Translations under genes and position numbers: made by a program
Shown: piece by piece, positions 7,768 through 16,081 of the stretch
Position numbering within the stretch: position 1 is the stretch's first letter
Layout of the letters: the number at the start of each line of letters is the position of its first letter
Notes under the pieces: generated by a model
Told to the model about the DNA's origin: nothing
Database searches by the model: none
Seen by the model: the letters and a program-made list of their open reading frames with translations, nothing else
DNA from: an uncultured Oscillospiraceae bacterium
GTDB lineage: Bacteria; Bacillota; Clostridia; Oscillospirales; Oscillospiraceae
Length of the DNA stretch: 40,089 bases
Assembly (NCBI GenBank): GCA_910584605.1
Contig: CAJUAW010000010.1
Span: 1-40,089 of the forward strand
Direction: 5' to 3'

Positions 7768-8334
7768 ATGAAACGTGAATTTGACACCCAGAAGAAAGAA
7801 TACACCCTGTCGATCCTGGTCCAGGATATACCAGGCGTATTGAGCCAGGTGGCCCGGCTGTTCTCCCGGAAGGGATACAACATCGAGTCCATCGTCTCCG
7901 GCGAGACGGACAAACCCAACGTCACCCGGATCACCATCGTCCTGCTGGCCGACGAGCTGATGATCAATCAGATCGCCGACCAGTGCCGCAAGCTGATCCC
8001 CGTGCTGGCGGTGAAGATCCTGGACGAAGGCACCTCCATCCAGCGGGAATTTTCCCTGATCAAGGTCTACGCCGCCGACCGCAACGCCAGGGATGAGGTC
8101 ATCCAGATGGCCAACATCTTCCGGGCCAACATCATCGACGTCAGCCGGGAGACCCTCACGGTAGCCATCTTCGGGGACAAGGAGAAGACCGCGGCACTCA
8201 CCGGGATGCTGGCCGATTTCGGCATCCTGGAGATCGCAAAAACGGGTACCATCGCCATCGAAAGAGGGCGCAGCACCATATATGACGACAACAAACTCAA
8301 GGAGGAATACAACTATGGCAAAAATGTACTATGA
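7768..8334 (+). CDS. ilvN: Acetolactate synthase regulatory (small) subunit, second copy
   Basis: Small regulatory subunit, partner of the upstream ilvB2. The ACT domain (about residues 10-85) contains [20 protein letters not shown] and the following [12 protein letters not shown] stretch, and the C-terminal domain ends [14 protein letters not shown]. At 188 residues it is longer than the first copy because of a polar tail that runs past the ilvC start. Its stop codon lies inside ilvC (20-base overlap), so the GGAGG that serves ilvC is within the ilvN2 coding sequence. This arrangement suggests coupled translation of synthase and reductoisomerase. Confidence 0.96.
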   Translation: MKREFDTQKKEYTLSILVQDIPGVLSQVARLFSRKGYNIESIVSGETDKPNVTRITIVLLADELMINQIADQCRKLIPVLAVKILDEGTSIQREFSLIKVYAADRNARDEVIQMANIFRANIIDVSRETLTVAIFGDKEKTAALTGMLADFGILEIAKTGTIAIERGRSTIYDDNKLKEEYNYGKNVL

Positions 8335-9334
8335 GAAGGACTGCGACATCAACTATCTGGACGGCAAGAAGATCACCATCATCGGCTACGGCTCCCAGGG
8401 CCACGCCCACGCCATGAACCTGAAGGACTCCGGCTGCGATGTGTGCGTCGGCCTGCGGGAGGGCTCCAAGAACTGGGCGGCCGCCGAGAAGGCCGGTCTG
8501 AAGGTTATGACCGTCTCCGAGGCCGCCAAGTGGGGCGACATTGTCATGATCCTCATCAACGACGAGGTCCAAGCCGACGTCTACAAGAAGGACATCGCCC
8601 CCAACCTGGTGCCCGGCAACATGCTCATGTTCGCCCACGGCTTCAACATCCACTTCAAGCAGATCGTTCCCCCCGCCGGGGTGGACGTGTCCATGATCGC
8701 CCCCAAGGGCCCCGGCCACACCGTGCGCTCCCAGTATGTGGCGGGCAAGGGCGTGCCCTGCCTCATCGCCGTGGAGCAGAACGCCACCGGCGACGCCTAT
8801 AAGCTGGCTCTGGCCTACGCGGCCGGCATCGGCGGTGCCCGGGGCGGCGTGATGGAGACCACCTTCCAGGACGAGACCGAGACCGACCTGTTCGGCGAGC
8901 AGGCCGTCCTGTGCGGCGGCGTGGTGGAGCTGATGAAGCTGGGCTTCGAGACCCTGGTGGAGGCGGGCTACGCCCCCGAGAACGCCTACTTCGAGTGCAT
9001 CCACGAGATGAAGCTCATCATCGACCTGATCAACAAGGGCGGCGTGGCCATGATGAACTACTCCATCTCCGACACCGCCGAGTACGGCGAGTATGTCTCC
9101 GGCCCCCGCATCCTGCCCTACGAGGAGACCAAGAAGAACATGAAGGCCGTCCTCACCGACATCCAGGACGGCGTGTTCGCCGGAAAGTGGATCGCCGAGA
9201 ACAAGAACGGTCGCACCTTCTTCAACGCCAAGCGGGCTCAGCTGGCCAAGCACCAGATGGAGACCGTGGGCACCGAGCTGCGCAAGAACATGCTCTGGGG
9301 CGACGACACCGACCCCGATACCGCCTCCAACTAA
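8315..9334 (+). CDS. ilvC: Ketol-acid reductoisomerase
   Basis: Converts 2-acetolactate or acetohydroxybutyrate to dihydroxy acids with NADPH and Mg. The Rossmann motif GYGSQGH is at 24-30 and is followed by the GLREGSKNW loop, whose Arg and Ser are typical of NADPH-using class I enzymes. The C-terminal knotted domain contains [14 protein letters not shown] and [10 protein letters not shown] with metal-binding Asp/Glu. The 339-residue length is standard. The start [11 protein letters not shown] at 8315 is chosen because GGAGG lies 9 bases upstream; an in-frame ATG at 8282 would only add a tail inside ilvN2. It is the last gene of the ilv operon; no ilvD, ilvA or leu genes lie in the window. 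Confidence 0.97.
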   Translation: MAKMYYEKDCDINYLDGKKITIIGYGSQGHAHAMNLKDSGCDVCVGLREGSKNWAAAEKAGLKVMTVSEAAKWGDIVMILINDEVQADVYKKDIAPNLVPGNMLMFAHGFNIHFKQIVPPAGVDVSMIAPKGPGHTVRSQYVAGKGVPCLIAVEQNATGDAYKLALAYAAGIGGARGGVMETTFQDETETDLFGEQAVLCGGVVELMKLGFETLVEAGYAPENAYFECIHEMKLIIDLINKGGVAMMNYSISDTAEYGEYVSGPRILPYEETKKNMKAVLTDIQDGVFAGKWIAENKNGRTFFNAKRAQLAKHQMETVGTELRKNMLWGDDTDPDTASN

Positions 9335-9342
9335 AGAAAAAT

Positions 9343-9370
9343 GGGCCGCCCCATGGGGCGGCCCTTCTTC
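9343..9370. terminator. Bidirectional terminator between ilvC and pyk
   Basis: A perfect palindrome, GGGCCGCCCC-AT-GGGGCGGCCC (9343-9364), is followed by TTCTTCT on the plus strand and ATTTTTCTTT on the minus strand. It lies between convergent ilvC and pyruvate kinase and can end both. Confidence 0.85.
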
Positions 9371-9381
9371 TATGTATGCGG

Positions 9382-10812
9382 TCACATGGCGTCCTCATCA
9401 ATGACCTGCGCCTTGATCAGATTGGTGCAGCCGCTCTTGCCCAGGGGGATGCCGGCGGTGATGACCACCACGTCGCCGTGCTGGACCAGCTTCTCCTTCA
9501 CCGCCACCTCGGTGGCCAGAGAGAAGATGCGGTCAGTGGAGGTGACCTCCCCGGTGAGGTAAGGGGTCACGCCCCAGGAGATGTTCAGCTGGCGGCGGAC
9601 CTTTTCGTGCATGGTAAGGGCGGCGATGTGGCAGGCCGGGCGGAACCGGCAGATCATCCGGGCGCTGCGGCCCGAGTTGGTGGCGGCCAGGATGGCCTTG
9701 GCCTCCAGGTCCATGGCGGTGAGGCAGCAGGTGTGGGTGATGGCGTCGTTCAGGTCGGAGCTGGTCAGGATGCGCTGCTTCTGGAACTGCTTCCAGTAGT
9801 CGATGGCGCCCTCGGTCTCGGTGACAATGCCCACCATAGCCTGGAGGGCCTCCACCGGGTACTTGCCCCCGGCGGTCTCGCCAGAGAGCATCACGCTGCC
9901 GGTGCCATCGTAGACGGCGTTAGCCACGTCGGACACCTCCGCCCGGGTGGGCCGGGGGTTGCGCATCATGGAGTCCAGCATCTGGGTGGCGGTGATGACC
10001 GGCTTGCCCGCCTGGAGGCCCTTGCGGATCATCTGCTTTTGCAGGATGGGCACCCGGGCGGCGGGAATTTCCACACCCAGGTCGCCCCGGGCCACCATAA
10101 TGCCGTCGGCGGCGGCCAGGATCTCGTCCAGATTGTCCACACCCTCCTGGTTCTCGATCTTGGCGATGATCTTCACATCGTCCCCGCCGCACTCGTGGAG
10201 GACGGCCCGAACAGCCTCCACGTCCGCCGCCCGGCGGACAAAGGAGGCGGCAATAAAGTCGAAGTCGTTCTCCACACCGAAGCGGATGTCCGCGATGTCC
10301 TTCTCGGTGAGGGCGGGCAGCTGGATATGGACCCCGGGGATATTGATGGACTTGTTGGCGGACAGGGTGCCGCCGTTCTCCACGGTGCAGATGATTCTAG
10401 TGTCCTCGATGCGGTCCACCCGGATGGCCACCAGGCCGTCGTCAATGAGAATCTCCTGGCCGGGGGCCAGCTCCTCGTGGAGCTTGGGGTAGGTAACGGA
10501 CACCCAGCCCTGGTTGCCCACCACCTCCTCGGTGGTCAGGGTGAAGGTGTCTCCCGACTCCAGGGTGATGGATTTCGTCTCAAAGCTTTTGATGCGGATC
10601 TCCGGCCCCTTGGTGTCCAGAATGGTGGCCACCGGGCGGCCCATGGAGTCTCGGACGCTTTTCAGCATGTTCACCCGTTCCAGGTGCTCGGCGTGACTGC
10701 CGTGGGAAAAATTGAACCGGGCCGCGTCCATGCCGGTGCGGATGAGGGTGCGGATCAGCTCCTCGTCATCCACTGCGGGGCCCAGGGTACAGATGATTTT
10801 TGTTCTTCTCAT
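9382..10812 (-). CDS. pyk: Pyruvate kinase
   Basis: Glycolytic enzyme transferring phosphate from PEP to ADP. MRRTKIICTLGPAVDD opens the barrel domain, FNFSHGSH follows, IIAKIENQEG carries the catalytic lysine, and the MVARGDLGVEIP segment forms the metal/substrate loop. The C-terminal allosteric domain includes SGRSARMICRFRP. At 476 residues it is the short form without the extra PEP-utiliser domain of Bacillus-type enzymes. The start at 10812 is chosen because GGAGG lies 8 bases upstream; an in-frame ATG 36 bases earlier lacks a site. Pyruvate is the substrate of the neighbouring acetolactate synthases, but the genes are convergent and separately transcribed. Confidence 0.97.
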   Translation of the reverse strand: MRRTKIICTLGPAVDDEELIRTLIRTGMDAARFNFSHGSHAEHLERVNMLKSVRDSMGRPVATILDTKGPEIRIKSFETKSITLESGDTFTLTTEEVVGNQGWVSVTYPKLHEELAPGQEILIDDGLVAIRVDRIEDTRIICTVENGGTLSANKSINIPGVHIQLPALTEKDIADIRFGVENDFDFIAASFVRRAADVEAVRAVLHECGGDDVKIIAKIENQEGVDNLDEILAAADGIMVARGDLGVEIPAARVPILQKQMIRKGLQAGKPVITATQMLDSMMRNPRPTRAEVSDVANAVYDGTGSVMLSGETAGGKYPVEALQAMVGIVTETEGAIDYWKQFQKQRILTSSDLNDAITHTCCLTAMDLEAKAILAATNSGRSARMICRFRPACHIAALTMHEKVRRQLNISWGVTPYLTGEVTSTDRIFSLATEVAVKEKLVQHGDVVVITAGIPLGKSGCTNLIKAQVIDEDAM

Positions 10813-10972
10813 AGTGATTACCTCCTTCGGGTATCGTTCTTCATTCATTGCGGACGCCCCTATGTTACAGGAAAAAAACCGGATTGGATAGGGCAGATTT
10901 TCATAAAAATCCAGCTTCCGCCGGAAAAAAAGTGGGCTGTCCCTCCAAGAAAAACGGCTTTTCCTGTCTGTC

Positions 10973-11001
10973 TTACAAAGAACAGGGGATTCTGCTATAC
11001 T
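10973..11001 (+). promoter_or_regulatory. Promoter of the small lipoprotein gene
   Basis: TTACAA (10973-10978) and TATACT (10996-11001) are spaced by 17 bases, 23 bases before the ATG at 11024. The leader is therefore short and carries a GGGGGAA ribosome site. Confidence 0.65.
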
Positions 11002-11023
11002 GGTTCAAACGGGGGAACAGACC

Positions 11024-11368
11024 ATGATGAGCGGAAAACAGGGGCTGGCACTCTGCCTGCTTTGCGCGGCACTTCTGACTGGCTGCGGCTCCGTGGAGCG
11101 AGAGGCCGCTTCCACCCCGGAGGGGGTACCGGCGGACACCCCCGACCGGCTCCAGGGGTGTCCAGCGGTCCCGCTGGAGCTGCCCCAGGGGGAGGTTTTG
11201 GAGGAAACGGTGGTGGAGTACACCTGGGACTACCCGGTCACGGTGGACGGCGGCCGCCAGCTGACCGCCCGGGACGCCATGACCCACATGACAAACTATT
11301 ACGCATATGACGAATATAACACCCTGCAACTGGTGGACACGGACTCCGCGACGCCGGAGATGGGATAA
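11024..11368 (+). CDS. Small predicted lipoprotein, unknown function
   Basis: A 114-residue exported protein. It starts MMSGKQGLALCLLCAALLTGC, a signal peptide ending in a lipobox (LTGC, Cys21), so it should be lipidated and anchored outside the cytoplasmic membrane. The mature part has a Pro/Glu-rich linker and then EYTWDYPVTVDGGRQLTARD, with no family I recognise. It is a single-gene unit with its own promoter, between divergent pyk and convergent metG. Expression looks likely given the promoter and GGGGG ribosome site. No function is assigned. Confidence 0.75.
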   Translation: MMSGKQGLALCLLCAALLTGCGSVEREAASTPEGVPADTPDRLQGCPAVPLELPQGEVLEETVVEYTWDYPVTVDGGRQLTARDAMTHMTNYYAYDEYNTLQLVDTDSATPEMG

Positions 11369-11378
11369 CCAAAAACAG

Positions 11379-11412
11379 CCGCCCGGCGCAGATGCGCCGG
11401 GCGGTCCGCTTC
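11379..11412 (-). terminator. Terminator of metG (convergent with the lipoprotein gene)
   Basis: A 12-bp perfect stem, CCGCCCGGCGCA and TGCGCCGGGCGG (11379-11404), has a two-base loop. On the minus strand it is followed by CTGTTTTTGG, a good T tract. On the plus strand the following TCCGCTTCT is weaker, so it chiefly ends metG. Confidence 0.8.
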
Positions 11413-11417
11413 TCGTA

Positions 11418-13463
11418 TCAGCACATTTTGGCCCCGGCGGGGATCTTGTCATCCAGCATAATGAGGTTGAGGGCCTCCTCCCCCTTCTCGGTGTGAACGG
11501 CGGAGATGAGCATCCCCTGGCTCTCCTGGCCCATCATCTTCCGGGGGGGCAGGTTGACGATGGCCATCAGAGTCTTTCCCACCAGCTCCTCCGGCTTATA
11601 CCACATAGCAATGCCGGACAGGATCTGCCGGTCCACGCCGGTGCCGTCGTCCAGGGTGAATTTCAGCAGCTTGGCGCTCTTCTTCACCGCCTCGCAGGCT
11701 TTTACCTTCACCGCCCGGAAGTCGCTCTTGCAGAAGGTGTCAAAGTCCACCTTCTCCTCCAGCTGGGGTTCGATCCCCAGGCCGGGGAGGGCGGCCTTCC
11801 TTGCGGCTTCGGCAGCCGCCTCCAACTGCTCCAGGGCCTTGTCCGTGTCGATGCGGGGGAAGAGGTTGTCCCCGCGCTGAACGGTGACGGTCCCGGACAG
11901 GGAGCCCCAGGCGGCGGCGCTCTCCCAGGTGGAGCACGCCTCGCAAGCGCCGATCTGACGGAGCACCTCAGCGGCGGACTGGGGAATAAAGGGAGTGAGC
12001 AGGATGGCGCAGATCCGCAGGGTTTCCAGCAGATTGTACATCACATGGGCCAGCCGGGAGCCATTGGCCTCCATATCCTTGGCCAGCACCCAGGGGGCGT
12101 TCTCGTCGATATACTTGTTGGCCCGGCCAATCACCTTGAAAATCTCTGCCAGGCCGTTCTGGAAGGCGAAGCGCTCCATAGCGTCCTCGTAGCGGCTGCG
12201 CAGTCCGGCGGCCAGGCCGATGAGCTCTCCGTCGAACTGACAGCCCTCGCCGCTGAGGGAGCCGCTGGCGTCGGCGTTTCCGGCCACAGCGGCGGCCAAA
12301 GCCTGTTCCGCCTGGGAAGCCCCGGAGCCCTGCGGCAAAGTGCCGCCAAAGTATTTGCCCACCATGGACACAGTGCGGCTGAGCAGGTTGCCCAGGTCGT
12401 TGGCCAGGTCCACGTTGATGGTCTGAATCAGGGCCTCGTTGGAGAAGTTGCCGTCGGAGCCGAAGGGGAAGGTGCGCAGCAGGAAGAAGCGCAGGGCGTC
12501 CACCCCAAACATCTCGGCTAAGATATAGGGGTCCACCACATTGCCCTTGGACTTGGACATCTTGCCCCCGTCCAGCAGCAGCCAGCCGTGTCCAAAGACC
12601 TTCTTGGGCAGAGGCTCTCCCAGGCTCATGAGCATTGCGGGCCAGATGATGGAGTGGAAGCGGACGATCTCCTTGCCTACAAAGTGGACGTCGGCGGGCC
12701 AGAACGTCTCATAGTCGTGGTACTGGTCGTTGCCGTAGCCCAGGGCGGTGATATAGTTGGACAGGGCGTCCACCCACACGTAGACCACGTGGCCGGGGTC
12801 GAAGTCCACCGGGATGCCCCAGGTGAAGGAGGTGCGGGAGACGCACAGGTCCTCCAGGCCGGGCTTGATAAAGTTGTTCACCATCTCGTTCACCCGGGAG
12901 CGGGGCTCCAGGAAGTCGGTGTCCTCCAGCAGGTGCTGGACCTTGTCCGCGTACTTGGACAGCCGGAAGAAGTAGGCCTCCTCCTCCGCGTCCTGGACCT
13001 CCCGGCCGCAGTCGGGGCACTTGCCGTCCACCAGCTGGCTGTCCGTCCAGAAGGACTCGCAGGGCTTGCAGTACTTGCCCTTATAGGTGCCCTTGTAGAT
13101 GTCTCCGTTGTCGTACATCTTCCGGAAAATTTTCTGGATGGCGGTCACGTGGTAAGCGTCGGTGGTGCGGATAAAGCGGTCGTTGGAAATGTTCATCAGC
13201 TTCCACAGGTCCAGGATGCCCCGGTCGCCGGTGACGATATTGTCCACAAACTGCTGGGGGGTGACGCCTGCCTCCCTGGCCTTGTCCTCAATCTTCTGGC
13301 CGTGCTCGTCGGTGCCGGTGAGGAACATCACCTCACAGCCGGCGAGCCGCTTGTAGCGGGCCATGGCGTCGGTGGCCACGGTGCAGTAGGTGTGGCCGAT
13401 GTGCAGCTTGTCGCTGGGGTAGTAGATGGGGGTGGTGATATAAAAACGTTTTTTGGCTTCCAT
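11418..13463 (-). CDS. metG: Methionyl-tRNA synthetase with C-terminal tRNA-binding domain
   Basis: Charges tRNA-Met. The class I signature HIGH is at 21-24 and KMSKS at 301-305. A zinc knuckle is formed by Cys132/135 and Cys149/152, so this is the zinc-containing type. The C-terminal EMAP-II-like OB domain (about 580-681) contains DFRAVKVKACEAVKKSAKLL and the later NLPPRKMMGQESQGM and increases tRNA affinity. The 681-residue length is typical of dimeric bacterial enzymes. It follows the membrane protein gene by 18 bases, so both are probably one transcript. Confidence 0.98.
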   Translation of the reverse strand: MEAKKRFYITTPIYYPSDKLHIGHTYCTVATDAMARYKRLAGCEVMFLTGTDEHGQKIEDKAREAGVTPQQFVDNIVTGDRGILDLWKLMNISNDRFIRTTDAYHVTAIQKIFRKMYDNGDIYKGTYKGKYCKPCESFWTDSQLVDGKCPDCGREVQDAEEEAYFFRLSKYADKVQHLLEDTDFLEPRSRVNEMVNNFIKPGLEDLCVSRTSFTWGIPVDFDPGHVVYVWVDALSNYITALGYGNDQYHDYETFWPADVHFVGKEIVRFHSIIWPAMLMSLGEPLPKKVFGHGWLLLDGGKMSKSKGNVVDPYILAEMFGVDALRFFLLRTFPFGSDGNFSNEALIQTINVDLANDLGNLLSRTVSMVGKYFGGTLPQGSGASQAEQALAAAVAGNADASGSLSGEGCQFDGELIGLAAGLRSRYEDAMERFAFQNGLAEIFKVIGRANKYIDENAPWVLAKDMEANGSRLAHVMYNLLETLRICAILLTPFIPQSAAEVLRQIGACEACSTWESAAAWGSLSGTVTVQRGDNLFPRIDTDKALEQLEAAAEAARKAALPGLGIEPQLEEKVDFDTFCKSDFRAVKVKACEAVKKSAKLLKFTLDDGTGVDRQILSGIAMWYKPEELVGKTLMAIVNLPPRKMMGQESQGMLISAVHTEKGEEALNLIMLDDKIPAGAKMC

Positions 13464-13481
13464 ATAAAGTCAATCCTTCCG

Positions 13482-14333
13482 TCAAAAATTGGGCTGGGCA
13501 GTCGAATCCGTCTCCTCCTCGGAGGGAGGCATTCGGTCTGGCCAGGGGCCGCCCAGCAGTCCGTGGGCAAAGCCCAGAGCGGACAGGGTAAAGGCAGCCG
13601 TTGCGGCGGCGGTAAACAGGTCCAGCCCGTCGGCCAGGGAGGTAATCCCCACCGCCGCGCCCAGCAGAGCGCAGAAGAGGACCCGCCGGGGCCGGGGCTT
13701 GCCGTAGAGGAACCCTGCGATATAGTAGTGGGCCATGGTAAACAGCAGCGCGGCGAAGAGGGAGAAGCCGTATTTCATCAGCACCGGCTCCGTGCCGTGC
13801 TTCAGGTGGGCGGCGAAGAGCCACACCAGCGCGGCCAGGGCCGGGCACGGGGCCAGGAGACAGGCGCCGTCAAGGATTCTTCCCCGGTAGGCCATCTGGC
13901 CCATATACAGCACGCCGAACCCGGCTGCCAGGCACAGCGCCCCGGTGAGCATCTGGGAGACCGGGGCGGACAGCTGGTACATCTCGGGAGCAGCCTGCCA
14001 CAGGCGGAACGTCCGGAAGCCCTCCCGCAGGCCAAAGCCCCCGGCGGCAAACAGCAGCAGCCCGGCAGCGGCCAGAACGGTCATCTGCCCCACGGAGGGG
14101 GAGCCGAAGGCTGGGAGGAAGTCGTCCAGACCCTCCCGCCTTTTACAGACCAGAACCAGAAAGACCACCATCAGCAGGGCGGTCAGCCCCAGCAGAGCGC
14201 CGGTGGCGGGGGCACCGTGAACAAACAGGCCCGTGTCGGGCTGATAGGCGGAGGCCAGCTGCCACCGCCGCAGAAGAAAGCCGGCCGCGCCTCCGGCCAC
14301 AGCCAGGGCGGGCAGGATAATATTTTTTCTCAT
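13482..14333 (-). CDS. Polytopic membrane protein, unknown function
   Basis: About 283 residues with roughly seven or eight hydrophobic helices separated by short charged loops (for example TALLMVVFLVLVCKRREG and LAAAGLLLFAAGGFGLREG). The C-terminus is cytosolic-looking and acidic (PPSEEETDS). I recognise no family. The ATG at 14333 is preferred because AGAGGA lies 9 bases upstream; the in-frame ATG at 14351 has no ribosome site. It has its own promoter (14382-14410) and runs into metG. Whether it has any link to methionine or tRNA charging is unknown. Confidence 0.75.
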   Translation of the reverse strand: MRKNIILPALAVAGGAAGFLLRRWQLASAYQPDTGLFVHGAPATGALLGLTALLMVVFLVLVCKRREGLDDFLPAFGSPSVGQMTVLAAAGLLLFAAGGFGLREGFRTFRLWQAAPEMYQLSAPVSQMLTGALCLAAGFGVLYMGQMAYRGRILDGACLLAPCPALAALVWLFAAHLKHGTEPVLMKYGFSLFAALLFTMAHYYIAGFLYGKPRPRRVLFCALLGAAVGITSLADGLDLFTAAATAAFTLSALGFAHGLLGGPWPDRMPPSEEETDSTAQPNF

Positions 14334-14381
14334 TGCGCAAAATCCTCTCATCAGGAAACATGGTTTTCACCAATATAAGCT

Positions 14382-14410
14382 ATCATATACCAGACCGGCC
14401 GGAAAATCAA
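14382..14410 (-). promoter_or_regulatory. Promoter of the membrane protein-metG unit
   Basis: On the minus strand TTGATT (14405-14410) and TATGAT (14382-14387) are 17 bases apart, about 50 bases upstream of the membrane protein start. It lies immediately after the stop of the preceding minus-strand gene. Confidence 0.55.
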
Positions 14411-14416
14411 CCTTTT

Positions 14417-14728
14417 TTACAGCCTTGGTCCTTTTCCAAAGCCGCTCTCATCCCGTTTCCGCCCAAATTGCAGCCACAGGGCGATCACCAGCAGGATCAC
14501 GCCGATGATGGTGCACAGCCCGCTGGCCAGGTCGGAAATCAGTCCTTTATACTCCAGAAAGGAGAAGAGGGCCAGAAACACCAGATCGCCGTACAGCAGC
14601 AGGCGGGCGGTGGGGTCCATCCGCTTTTTGGCCCGATCCTTCTCGCTGGCCAGCTTCTCCTGTTCGACCTGTCGTTTCAGCTCCACTGTGCGGCTGTGCG
14701 GCCGCTTTTTGTTCCTTTTACCCGCCAT
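14417..14728 (-). CDS. Small two-helix membrane protein
   Basis: A 103-residue protein with a very basic N-terminus ([20 protein letters not shown]), a charged helical stretch, and two hydrophobic helices: [18 protein letters not shown] and a second one with [19 protein letters not shown]. It ends in a basic tail. The start at 14728 is set by AAGGAGG eight bases upstream and lies inside the end of mnmA (11-base overlap), so it is translationally coupled to mnmA. I recognise no named family. Confidence 0.75.
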   Translation of the reverse strand: MAGKRNKKRPHSRTVELKRQVEQEKLASEKDRAKKRMDPTARLLLYGDLVFLALFSFLEYKGLISDLASGLCTIIGVILLVIALWLQFGRKRDESGFGKGPRL

Positions 14729-15815
14729 GTTGGCCTCCTTGTGTGATAACTGCCGCCCCCACCACCAGATCGCCATCGTAGAGGACCACGGTCTGGCCGG
14801 GGGTGATGGCCCGCTGGGGCTGGTCGAAGGTGAGGCGGATGGCATCCTCTCCGGTCTGCTCCACGGTGCAGGGCTGCTCCGCCATGCGGTAGCGAATCTT
14901 GGCCCGGAGCCGGACAGGGCCGTCCAGCCGGGCGCAGGGGATCAGGTTCAGCCGGCCGGCGGTGAGGGTGCGGGCAAAGAGGCTGCCGCCGCCCGACAGG
15001 ACCACCGTGTTGTCCTGGGGGCGGATCTCCTTCACATAGAGCCGTCCCCACTCGGAGGACACCCCCAGTCCCCGGCGCTGGCCCACGGTGTAGTGTACGA
15101 TCCCCCTGTGCCGGCCCAGCGGGGTCCCGTCCTCATACAGGAAGGGACCCGCCGGATAGTCCGTCCCGGTTCGGCGGCGGATAAAGGCGCCGTAGTCCCC
15201 GTCGGGTACAAAGCAGATGTCCTGGCTGTCCCCTTTGCGGGCGTTGAGCAGGCCGGCCTCTGCGGCGATCTCCCGCACCTCTTCCTTGGACAGCTCCCCC
15301 AGAGGGAACAGGGCCCGGGACAGCTGCTCCTGGTCAAGGACGGCCAGTACGTAGCTCTGGTCCTTGTCCAGGTGGGCCGCCTTTTTCAGCAGCCAGCGGC
15401 CGGACCCGGCGTCCCGGTCCAGGCGGGCGTAGTGGCCGGTGGCGATTTTGCCCCAGCCCAGCTCGTCCGCCCGGCGGAGCAGCGCGCCGAATTTCAGCCG
15501 CCGGTTGCACTCGATGCAGGGGTTGGGGGTCTGGCCCAGCTCGTAAGCGCGGATAAAGGGCTCCACCACATCCCTCCGGAAGCAGTCCGTCAGATTGAAT
15601 ACATAGTGGGGAATCCCCAGGCGGCAGGCGGCGGAGCGGGCGTCCTCCACGTCGTCCAGGGAGCAGCAGGCGCTTTCCCCCTCCAGGCCGGCCAGGGTGT
15701 TGTCCACCAGCTTCAGGGTAACGCCCACCACATCATGTCCCTCCCGCTGGAGGAGCAGGGCGGCGGCGGAGCTGTCCACGCCTCCGCTCATGGCGGCGGC
15801 AGTCTTTTGATCCAT
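14718..15815 (-). CDS. mnmA: tRNA-specific 2-thiouridylase MnmA
   Basis: Installs the 2-thio group of U34 in tRNA-Lys, -Glu and -Gln using ATP and a persulfide donor. The PP-loop motif SGGVDSS is at 10-16, nucleophilic Cys103 lies in [11 protein letters not shown], the catalytic persulfide Cys201 in [11 protein letters not shown], and VGQRRGLG marks the middle domain. The C-terminal beta-barrel is present. At 365 residues the length is normal. The start [12 protein letters not shown] at 15815 has GGAGG five bases upstream; earlier in-frame ATGs are worse placed. Its promoter is at 15854-15882. No cysteine desulfurase is adjacent. Confidence 0.97.
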   Translation of the reverse strand: MDQKTAAAMSGGVDSSAAALLLQREGHDVVGVTLKLVDNTLAGLEGESACCSLDDVEDARSAACRLGIPHYVFNLTDCFRRDVVEPFIRAYELGQTPNPCIECNRRLKFGALLRRADELGWGKIATGHYARLDRDAGSGRWLLKKAAHLDKDQSYVLAVLDQEQLSRALFPLGELSKEEVREIAAEAGLLNARKGDSQDICFVPDGDYGAFIRRRTGTDYPAGPFLYEDGTPLGRHRGIVHYTVGQRRGLGVSSEWGRLYVKEIRPQDNTVVLSGGGSLFARTLTAGRLNLIPCARLDGPVRLRAKIRYRMAEQPCTVEQTGEDAIRLTFDQPQRAITPGQTVVLYDGDLVVGAAVITQGGQHGG

Positions 15816-15853
15816 AGAGACCTCCATGGGCATTTTGCTGAAATTACTCCCAA

Positions 15854-15882
15854 AGTATACCACATTTTTCCCCTGATGGCAA
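15854..15882 (-). promoter_or_regulatory. Promoter of mnmA
   Basis: On the minus strand TTGCCA (15877-15882) and TATACT (15854-15859) have a 17-base spacer, 38 bases before the mnmA start. Confidence 0.7.
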
Positions 15883-15912
15883 CCGGAACCCCTGGAAAGA
15901 CTGGATTGTCGG

Positions 15913-15937
15913 GTGTTAATACATCTTGTATTCACAC
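15913..15937. promoter_or_regulatory. 25-base palindrome between mnmA and nrdD, probable operator
   Basis: GTGTTAATACA-TCT-TGTATTCACAC is an inverted repeat with 11-base arms and one mismatch, centred at 15925. It lies about 40 bases upstream of the NrdR-like box and 31 bases upstream of the mnmA -35. Such symmetry in a divergent promoter region suggests a dimeric regulator site. It does not clearly match NrdR, Rex or Fnr consensus. Confidence 0.55.
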
Positions 15938-15957
15938 CCTCAGGCATCGAAAAAACG

Positions 15958-15999
15958 CCACAACATGTAGTGGACAAAGCGGGAGGGGTGTGCTATAAT
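15958..15999 (+). promoter_or_regulatory. nrdD promoter overlapped by an NrdR-like box
   Basis: TGGACA (15971-15976) and TATAAT (15994-15999) are 17 bases apart. The 16-base near-palindrome CCACAACATGTAGTGG (15958-15973) overlaps the -35 and resembles NrdR boxes, which are 16-base palindromes placed in ribonucleotide reductase promoters. NrdR represses these genes when dATP is plentiful. A second box at the usual spacing of about 31 bases was not found. Confidence 0.7.
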
Positions 16000-16081
16000 C
16001 GCCCTTGGACTTTTGAATCGGGGCCCCGCGAAAGAGGACGGAGGCCCGCAGAAGGTCCTCACCAATGAGAGGAGAACAGGA

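Noticed and set aside
15913-15937. The 25-base palindrome as the second NrdR box, or a Rex or Fnr site
   Set aside because: Its length is odd, the spacing to the proximal box is not the usual 31 bases, and the half-sites do not match TTGTTAA or TTGAT closely enough.
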